Both the position numbers and the translations under genes were made by a program. A model generated the notes under the pieces. That model made no database searches. It was not told where the DNA came from and worked only from the letters and a program-made list of their open reading frames with translations. This document shows positions 58,042-64,000 of a stretch of 64,000 nt of DNA, piece by piece. Every line of letters begins with the position of its first letter. Within the stretch, counting starts at the first letter, position 1. Origin of the DNA: Ewingella sp. CoE-038-23 (GTDB lineage: Bacteria > Pseudomonadota > Gammaproteobacteria > Enterobacterales > Enterobacteriaceae); the NCBI RefSeq assembly GCF_040419245.1, contig NZ_JAZHOH010000001.1, positions 2,170,001-2,234,000 of the forward strand. Direction: 5' to 3'.

Positions 58042-60423
58042 ATGTTTGATACGCTGCCCAAGCCGCTGTTTTCCCGCTCGCGCGATGCCGGAAACCTGAC
58101 GCTGCGACCGCTGAAATTTCCGCAGGACGCCGACACCCTGCATAGCTGGATGACCAAGCCCTATGCCAAATTCTGGGGCATGCTCGACAGCCACCGCGAC
58201 GACGTGGAGACGTTTTACCGCGAGCTGACCGCCAGCAACCCTCACGCCACGCTGATGGGCGAGCACGATGGCAAACCGGCGTTTTTGATTGAGTGCTATC
58301 CGGTGCAGGAAGACCCGCTGCACGAGCATTACGACGTCCAGCCCGGTGATATCGGCATGCACATTCTGCTGGCCCCAGCCGACCGCCCGCTGCCGGACTT
58401 CAGCTGGCAGGTGTTCTCCACCGTAATGGAGTACCTGTTCAGCCTGCCGGAGGTGCTGCGCGTGGTGGTGGAGCCGGACGTGCGCAATGACAAGATCCAT
58501 CGCCTGAATAAACGCGCCGGTTTCCAATACCAGCGCCAAATCACTCTGCCTCATAAAACCGCGTGGCTGGCTTTTTGTGAGCGTGAAGACTATTTACTGG
58601 CCCGCCAAAAGGAACAAAACATGTCGAAACACCCTGCCGCCATGCAAACCGGCAAGCACCTTCATCCGGCCAACTGGGCCAAGGCCAACGCCCTGCTGCT
58701 GCGTAAATGCTTGTCCGAGTTAGCCCACGAGCGGCTGATTGAACCTAAAGTGCTGAAGAGCGACGAGCACTGGAGCGAGTACCAGCTGGCCGCCCCGGCC
58801 AGTGTGGTGGAGTACCGTTTTCGCGCCCGCCTGCTGCCGCTGAACGACTGGCTGATTGATCTCGACAGTATCCAGCGTCTCGACAATCTCGCGCCGCAGC
58901 CATTGGACGCCTTACAGTTCATCATCGAATTTGCCGAACAAATCGGTATTTCGCAGGCTATGCTGCCGACCTACATGGAAGAGATTTCCAGCACCTTGTA
59001 CGGCAGCGCGTGGAAGTTGGAAAACAACCACAGCACCGCCAAATCGCTGAGTCAGGCTGACTTCCAGACCGTGGAAACCAGCATGACTGAAGGGCACCCG
59101 AGCTTCATTGCCAATAACGGCCGCATTGGCTTCGACGCCGCCGACTATGTGCGCTACGCGCCAGAAGCCGCCAGCCCGCTGAAGCTGGTGTGGGTGGCGG
59201 TGCATCACGATAAGGCGCACTTCGCCAGCGTTGAAGGTCTGCCTTACGAGAAGCTGATCGCCGAAGAGTTGGGTGAAAAGCAGATTCAGGCTTTCACTCA
59301 GCAGCTGACAGAGCGCAACCTCGACCCGAAAAATTACTACTTTATGCCGGTTCACCCTTGGCAGTGGCAGAACAAGCTGCTGACCGTCTTCGCGCCAGAT
59401 ATCGCGCGTAATTACCTGATTTATTTAGGTGAAGGGGAAGATGACTATCTGGCGCAGCAGTCGATTCGCACCTTCTTCAACGCCAGTCAGCCAACCCATC
59501 GCTATGTGAAAACCGCGCTCTCTATCCTGAACATGGGCTTTATGCGCGGGCTGTCGCCTTACTACATGGCGACCACGCCGGGGATTAACGAATGGCTGGC
59601 CGAATTGGTGGAAAACGACGCCTATTTGCAAGCCAATGGTTTTAGCATTCTGCAAGAAGTGGCCTCCCTCGGTTACCACAACCACTATTTCGAAAATGCG
59701 ATTAAAGGCGACAGTGCTTACAAGAAGATGTTTGCCGCGCTGTGGCGACAAAACCCGGTGGCCTGGTTGCAGCCTAACCAGCGCCTGATGACCATGGCGT
59801 CGCTGCTGCACACTGATTTCAACGGCGATGCGCTGATTGTCGAGATGATCAAATCCTCTGGATTGGACGCCGCCGACTGGCTCAAACGCTACACCACGGC
59901 TTACCTCAGCCCGCTGCTGCACTGCTTCTATCACTATGATTTGGTGTTTATGCCGCACGGCGAGAACCTGATCCTGCTGTTTGAAAACAACATTCCGGTC
60001 AAAGCCTACATGAAGGACATTGCCGAAGAGATCGCGGTGATGAACCCGGACGCCAAGCTGCCGGAGAAAGCCAAACGCCTTGCCGTGGACGTGCCTGAGC
60101 AGTTGAAGATCTTGTCTATCTTCACCGACGTGTTCGCCGGGGTGTTCCGCTTCATCTCGCGCATTCTGGAAGAGCAAAACCAGATGTCTGCTGATGATTT
60201 CTGGAAAGTGGTCGCCGACACCGTGCATGACTACCAGCAGCAATATCCTGAACTGGCGGAGAAGTTTGCGCGCTACGACATGTTTGGCGCGGAGTTCACC
60301 CACTCTTGCCTCAACCGCCTGCAACTGGCGAATAACCAGCAGATGATCAACCTGTCGGACCCGGCGCAAAACCTGAAATTCGCCGGAACCCTCGACAACC
60401 CGATTGCTCGCTATAAAAACTGA
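58042..60423 (+). CDS. dfoC: Bifunctional acyltransferase/siderophore synthetase DfoC
   Basis: Fusion of about 793 residues. Residues 1 to about 185 are a GNAT-like AlcB/IucB acyltransferase expected to succinylate N-hydroxycadaverine. Residues about 195-793 are an IucA/IucC NIS synthetase expected to oligomerise and cyclise the units into a desferrioxamine (type E or G cannot be told). Synthetase signatures are FMPVHPWQWQN (about 434) and RTFFNASQPTHRYVKTALSI (about 476). The ATG at 58042 has AAGGAG at 8 bases; the ATG at 58036 is only 2 bases away from it. Met194, at the domain junction, has its own good ribosome binding site. Confidence 0.92.
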   Translation: MFDTLPKPLFSRSRDAGNLTLRPLKFPQDADTLHSWMTKPYAKFWGMLDSHRDDVETFYRELTASNPHATLMGEHDGKPAFLIECYPVQEDPLHEHYDVQPGDIGMHILLAPADRPLPDFSWQVFSTVMEYLFSLPEVLRVVVEPDVRNDKIHRLNKRAGFQYQRQITLPHKTAWLAFCEREDYLLARQKEQNMSKHPAAMQTGKHLHPANWAKANALLLRKCLSELAHERLIEPKVLKSDEHWSEYQLAAPASVVEYRFRARLLPLNDWLIDLDSIQRLDNLAPQPLDALQFIIEFAEQIGISQAMLPTYMEEISSTLYGSAWKLENNHSTAKSLSQADFQTVETSMTEGHPSFIANNGRIGFDAADYVRYAPEAASPLKLVWVAVHHDKAHFASVEGLPYEKLIAEELGEKQIQAFTQQLTERNLDPKNYYFMPVHPWQWQNKLLTVFAPDIARNYLIYLGEGEDDYLAQQSIRTFFNASQPTHRYVKTALSILNMGFMRGLSPYYMATTPGINEWLAELVENDAYLQANGFSILQEVASLGYHNHYFENAIKGDSAYKKMFAALWRQNPVAWLQPNQRLMTMASLLHTDFNGDALIVEMIKSSGLDAADWLKRYTTAYLSPLLHCFYHYDLVFMPHGENLILLFENNIPVKAYMKDIAEEIAVMNPDAKLPEKAKRLAVDVPEQLKILSIFTDVFAGVFRFISRILEEQNQMSADDFWKVVADTVHDYQQQYPELAEKFARYDMFGAEFTHSCLNRLQLANNQQMINLSDPAQNLKFAGTLDNPIARYKN
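58607..58623 (+). promoter_or_regulatory. Internal ribosome binding site and ATG in dfoC
   Basis: AAAAGGA followed after 7 bases by an in-frame ATG (58621). It would start the synthetase domain alone (600 residues, beginning MSKHPAAMQTGKHLHPANWA). Confidence 0.6.
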
Positions 60424-60451
60424 TCGTTCACCGTTTTATGCAGTTATTCAG

Positions 60452-60477
60452 CGCGGCCTTAGCAGGCCGCGTTTTTC
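60452..60477 (+). terminator. Terminator of dfoJAC
   Basis: 8-bp stem CGCGGCCT/AGGCCGCG, loop of 4, then five T. It separates the siderophore operon from the exporter gene. Confidence 0.85.
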
Positions 60478-60532
60478 AGTTTTCTGGAACCTTGAAAATG
60501 TGACCCAATCGCCTTGGGTATGGAGTCTTGAT

Positions 60533-61756
60533 ATGTCGTCCGTGTTTCAACCCGCAGAACGGCTTGGCCGTCGGCAGTGGCTGTTTCCGCTCTCGCTGGT
60601 GTTATTTGAATTCGCTACTTATATCGCCCATGACATGATCCAGCCTGGCATGCTACAGGTCATTAGTGACTTTAGCGCCAGCGCCGACTGGGTATCGGCC
60701 TCCCTCACTGCCTACCTGTGTGGCGGCATCATGCTGCAATGGCTGCTCGGCCCGCTGTCTGACCGTCTGGGCCGCCGCCCGGTATTACTCACCGGCGTGG
60801 CTTTCTTTGTCGTCACCTGCCTCGGCACCTTACTGACGCAAAGCATTGAGCAATTTATTTTGATGCGTTTCCTGCAAGGTATGAGCCTGTGCTTTATCGG
60901 CGCCGTGGGCTACGCCGCGATTCAGGAAGCCTTTAACGAAAGTTTGAGCATCAAGCTGATGGCGCTGATGGCTAACGTCACGCTGATCGCGCCACTGCTC
61001 GGGCCTTTGGCGGGCGCGGCTTTTATTCACTACGCGCCGTGGAAAGCCATGTTTGGGCTGTTTGCGCTGGTGTCGCTGCTGGCATGGTGGGGCTTATGGC
61101 GCAGTATGCCGGAAACCGCGCCGCGCGACGGCCAGCCGTTCTCCTTCCGCCGCCTGCTGGCCGATTACGGACAGGTGCTGGGCAATAAAAGCGTGGTGTT
61201 TGGTTCACTGTCTATCGGGCTTATCACCCTGCCACTGCTGGCGTGGGTGGCGCAGTCGCCGGTGATTCTGATTCAGGATGCGGGCATGTCGCCGCTGCAA
61301 TATGGCTGGTTGCAGGTGCCGATTTTTGCCGGTCTGATCATCGGCAATCTACTGCTCACCAAGCTCAGCGGCAAAGTGAAAGTCACCACGCCAATTTGGC
61401 TGGGCATCGTGCCGATCGTGCTTGGGCTGGCAATCACCGCCGTGGCCGCCACCTTCTTTGCTCACGCATGGGGCTGGGTGATTGGCGGCTTGGGCTTGTA
61501 CGCGATGGGTTCAGGATTGGTCAATGCAGGCTTATATCGCCTGACGCTGTTCTCAAGCGCCGTAGGCAAAGGCACCGTGGCGGCGGCGCTGGGGCTGATC
61601 ACTATCTTAGTGTTTGCGCTGGGGATTGAGGTCGCCAAGCTGCTCTACTTCGCCGACGGCAATGCTCGTTTCAACCAGTTCACTCTGCTGAGCGGCGTGG
61701 CGGGAACCTTGCTGATCACCCTGTTCTTAACCTCGCGCAAAAAGCCGGGTCACTAA
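60533..61756 (+). CDS. mdfA: MdfA-like multidrug/proton antiporter
   Basis: Twelve-segment MFS exporter of 407 residues (E. coli MdfA 410). The key acidic residues of MdfA, Glu26 and Asp34, occur at identical positions in FEFATYIAHDMIQPGM. The LQWLLGPLSDRLGRRPV and FIGAVGYAAIQE stretches are also near-identical to MdfA. The ATG at 60533 follows GGAG at 7 bases. It lies behind dfoC but after a terminator. It may export the siderophore, as dfoS-type permeases do in other dfo loci, or be an ordinary drug exporter that neighbours the locus. Confidence 0.85.
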   Translation: MSSVFQPAERLGRRQWLFPLSLVLFEFATYIAHDMIQPGMLQVISDFSASADWVSASLTAYLCGGIMLQWLLGPLSDRLGRRPVLLTGVAFFVVTCLGTLLTQSIEQFILMRFLQGMSLCFIGAVGYAAIQEAFNESLSIKLMALMANVTLIAPLLGPLAGAAFIHYAPWKAMFGLFALVSLLAWWGLWRSMPETAPRDGQPFSFRRLLADYGQVLGNKSVVFGSLSIGLITLPLLAWVAQSPVILIQDAGMSPLQYGWLQVPIFAGLIIGNLLLTKLSGKVKVTTPIWLGIVPIVLGLAITAVAATFFAHAWGWVIGGLGLYAMGSGLVNAGLYRLTLFSSAVGKGTVAAALGLITILVFALGIEVAKLLYFADGNARFNQFTLLSGVAGTLLITLFLTSRKKPGH

Positions 61757-61775
61757 GGTTAAACGGCAGAAAGCA

Positions 61776-61803
61776 AAAGGCTGAGATGATCTCAGCCTTT
61801 TTA
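61776..61803. terminator. Bidirectional terminator mdfA/lpxM
   Basis: AAAGGCTGAGA/TCTCAGCCTTT with a 3-base loop and T-run on the plus strand, A-run before it for the minus strand. Confidence 0.88.
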
Positions 61804-61830
61804 CGTTCTATCGGGAGCTAACTCGGCAGC

Positions 61831-62802
61831 TTACTTAGGGAAAAGCTCGTCGCGGGAGTACGGCTCTTCTTCCCCGGGCTTGCGGGTTTTCAGCAGCTTG
61901 AGGATCCAGGTGTACTGCTCGGGGTTCGGCCCCACCAGCAGTTCAACCTCTTCATTCATGCGACGGGCAATCTGAGTGTCGTCGGCGGTGGCTAAATCGT
62001 CCATTGGCGGGCGAATATAGATATCCAAACGATGCTCGTGGCCGTTGTACACCGGGAACAATGGAACGATGGACGCGCGGCAAACCTTCATCAGACGCCC
62101 TACCGCTGGCAGCGTCGCCTTATAGGTGGCGAAGAAATCCACGAACTCGCTGTGCTCGGCGCCATGGTCCTGATCCGGCAAGTAATAGCCCCAATACCCC
62201 TGACGCACTGAGCTGATAAACGGCTTGATGCCGTCATTGCGCGCGTGCATGCGGCCGCCAAAGCGACGACGCACGCTGTTCCACAGGTAATCTGTCAGCG
62301 GGTTCTTCTGGTTATGGAACATGGCGGCCATAGGTTGCCCGGTGGCGGCCATCAGCATCGCGGGGATATCCACCGCCCAGCCGTGCGGCACCAGAAAAAT
62401 GACGTTTTTGCCGTCGGCCTGCATCTGGTCGACAATCTCCTTGCCGTGCCACTTAACGCGGCTAAGCACCTTCTCAGGCGCGCGGCAGGCCAGCTCGGCC
62501 ATCATCACCATCGACTGCGGCGCGGCGGCAAACATCTCATCAATGATGTGTTCGCGCTCGGCCTCGGGCACTTCCGGCATGCAGTACAGCAAATTGATTC
62601 GGGCACGGCGGCGCGCGCCTTTAGCGAGCTTGCCCGCCAGTCGGCCCAGGCTGCCCAAAATCGGGTCACGGACTTTGACTGGAACATACGCCATTGCGGC
62701 CATAGCACCGACGCCAAGCCATACCCCCCAGTAGCGCGGATGGTAAAAGGCTTTCTGAAATTCTGGAATAAATTCGACGTTCGATTTTTTCTCTGGCTGC
62801 AT
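61831..62802 (-). CDS. lpxM: Lipid A biosynthesis myristoyltransferase LpxM
   Basis: 323 residues, the E. coli length; adds the secondary myristate at the 3' position of Kdo2-lauroyl-lipid A at the inner membrane. The HX4D catalytic motif is [32 protein letters not shown] is the second conserved block. The start at 62802 is chosen by alignment ([15 protein letters not shown]). An ATG six codons upstream (62820) is possible; both have weak ribosome binding. Confidence 0.94.
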   Translation of the reverse strand: MQPEKKSNVEFIPEFQKAFYHPRYWGVWLGVGAMAAMAYVPVKVRDPILGSLGRLAGKLAKGARRRARINLLYCMPEVPEAEREHIIDEMFAAAPQSMVMMAELACRAPEKVLSRVKWHGKEIVDQMQADGKNVIFLVPHGWAVDIPAMLMAATGQPMAAMFHNQKNPLTDYLWNSVRRRFGGRMHARNDGIKPFISSVRQGYWGYYLPDQDHGAEHSEFVDFFATYKATLPAVGRLMKVCRASIVPLFPVYNGHEHRLDIYIRPPMDDLATADDTQIARRMNEEVELLVGPNPEQYTWILKLLKTRKPGEEEPYSRDELFPK

Positions 62803-62904
62803 AGATGGCTCTGAATACATAGCTCTTAAAACAATAATTCGGACAATGATAAGTGTAGTGCATGATTTTGCAAAGAAACTCACCACCTCGTCGGAGCAGA
62901 AAGA

Positions 62905-62945
62905 CGCAAAAAGCGCTTCAGGCATGCCCTAAAAGCATGCCTGAA
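62905..62945 (-). terminator. Terminator of mepM
   Basis: On the minus strand TTCAGGCATGC pairs with GCATGCCTGAA (11 bp, 6-base loop), followed by GCGC and then five T. Confidence 0.7.
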
Positions 62946-62982
62946 ACGTCAGCGTGACGCTGAAACAAACTGATTTGCGAAA

Positions 62983-64000
62983 TTAATTCAGCTTCAACTG
63001 CGGAATAACTTGTTTGACCGTAGCCAGATAGTCAGCGCGATCTTTACCCGTCAGCCCTTCTGAACGCGGCAACTTGGCGGTCAACGGATTGACGGCCAGC
63101 TGGTTAATCCACATTTCAAAGTGCAGGTGTGGTCCGGTAGAGCGCCCGGTGTTGCCGGACAACGCGATGCGATCGCCACGTTTAATCTTCTGACCCGGCT
63201 TAACCAGAATTTTGCGCAGGTGCATGTAGCGCGTCATGTACTGGCGGCCGTGACGGATAGCAATGTAGTTGCCCGCCGCACCGCCATTTTTCGCCACCAT
63301 GACTTCACCATCACCCACTGCCAACACCGGGGTGCCCACTGGCACAGCGAAGTCAACGCCACGGTGCGGTGCAATACGGCCAGTCACCGGGTTCAAACGA
63401 CGCGGGTTAAAGTTAGAGGAAACGCGGAACTGCTTGATGGTGGGGAATCGTAAGAAACCGCGGGCTAAGCCGCTACCATTGCGATCGTAGAACTTACCGT
63501 CTTCGGCCCGAATGGCGTAATAATCTTTGCCGCTGCTACGCATACGCACGCCCTGCAGGTGGCTCTGCTCGCTCTTGCCGTCCAGCACTTCGCGGGACAT
63601 CAGCACCGCGAACTCATCGCCTTTACGCAGCTTTTTGAAGTCTAACTGCCACTGCAAGGCTTTGACGACTGAACTGATTTCACCGCTGGAAAGCCCGGCG
63701 GCTTTGGCACTGGCGACAAAACTGCCATCCAGACGCCCTTTCAGCACGCTGTCTTGCCACTCACCTTTGAGCGTCTCAAGGCTAGCTTTAAAGCCGGAGC
63801 CGGAACGGTCATACGTGTAAGTCTCACGACGCGACTTCTCCCACACCACGCGCTGTAATTCACCGTCGTCATTGACTGTCCATGACAGCTGCTGACCGAC
63901 TTTCAAATTACGCAAATCGCTGTTGGTGGACGCCAGCGCGGAGATATCGGACATATCGATACCGTACTGGTTGAGGATGCTGCTTAGGGTATCGCCGGTG
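62983..64000 (-). CDS. mepM: Murein DD-endopeptidase MepM, 5' end outside the window
   Basis: At least 338 residues of an M23 metallopeptidase that cleaves D-Ala-mDAP cross-links during cell elongation. The frame is open to the window edge, so the N-terminus (membrane anchor, part of the LysM domain) is missing; the visible start TGDTLSSILNQYGIDMSD is LysM sequence. The catalytic domain has HRGVDF with zinc ligands and the C-terminal HLHFE. Position next to lpxM matches E. coli mepM (yebA). Confidence 0.94.
   Translation of the reverse strand, partial: TGDTLSSILNQYGIDMSDISALASTNSDLRNLKVGQQLSWTVNDDGELQRVVWEKSRRETYTYDRSGSGFKASLETLKGEWQDSVLKGRLDGSFVASAKAAGLSSGEISSVVKALQWQLDFKKLRKGDEFAVLMSREVLDGKSEQSHLQGVRMRSSGKDYYAIRAEDGKFYDRNGSGLARGFLRFPTIKQFRVSSNFNPRRLNPVTGRIAPHRGVDFAVPVGTPVLAVGDGEVMVAKNGGAAGNYIAIRHGRQYMTRYMHLRKILVKPGQKIKRGDRIALSGNTGRSTGPHLHFEMWINQLAVNPLTAKLPRSEGLTGKDRADYLATVKQVIPQLKLN

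Noticed and set aside
59425-60369. 314-codon frame antisense to dfoC
   Set aside because: Shadow of the conserved synthetase domain; no start signal.

Overview
The window is a gene-dense chromosomal segment of an Enterobacterales species outside the Escherichia/Salmonella group. Almost every gene has a clear E. coli counterpart of nearly the same length. Gene order is patched together from several E. coli neighbourhoods (mppA-tyrR, xthA-topB-pncA, gapA-yeaGH, dadAX-ycgB-minCDE, rnd-fadD-yoaAB, eda-zwf-pykA, lpxM-mepM). A min-linked lytic transglycosylase, zwf-pgl without edd, and a desferrioxamine locus point to the Yersiniaceae/Hafniaceae/Erwiniaceae side of the order. The sequence alone does not fix the genus. 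I saw no rRNA, tRNA, insertion sequence, prophage or CRISPR array.

Layout. 0.3-4.7 kb: murein peptide recycling (mppA, mpaA, ycjG) and thiol peroxidase tpx. 4.8-10.2 kb: tyrR, xthA-nudG, ynjH-topB. 10.4-14.9 kb: ydjA, sppA, ansA-pncA. 14.9-18.8 kb: yeaC, msrB, gapA, yeaD, mipA. 19.4-22.6 kb: the stress kinase pair yeaG-yeaH behind a sigma-54 promoter. 22.7-27.4 kb: lpxO, a ydiY-like outer-membrane gene, nadE and an MFS exporter. 27.4-35.3 kb: dadX-dadA, ycgB, fadR, nhaB, dsbB. 35.4-41.0 kb: an unknown lipoprotein, a candidate small RNA, ycgN, ycgM, an MltB-type transglycosylase, ycgL and minCDE. 41.4-48.4 kb: rnd, fadD, yeaY, tsaB, yoaA, yoaB. 48.5-54.5 kb: eda, pgl, zwf, hexR, pykA. 55.1-61.8 kb: the desferrioxamine operon dfoJ-dfoA-dfoC and an mdfA-type exporter, sitting between pykA and lpxM, which adjoin in E. 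coli. 61.8-64.0 kb: lpxM and mepM, the latter cut by the window end.

How the parts work together. MppA, MpaA and YcjG form one route for murein tripeptide. GapA, Zwf, Pgl, Eda, PykA and HexR form a central-carbon module; gapA, zwf and hexR share a TGTAATTTTA element upstream. FadR and FadD cover fatty acid use, and YeaG/YeaH/YcgB is the conserved PrkA-YhbH-SpoVR trio. LpxM adds the myristate that LpxO hydroxylates. The Dfo enzymes should convert lysine through cadaverine to a hydroxamate siderophore, under a promoter with two Fur-like boxes and a CRP-like site. The points most worth a second look are the dfo insertion, an internal start exactly at the DfoC domain junction, the candidate small RNA near 36.05-36.12 kb, and the absence of selD and edd from their usual places.
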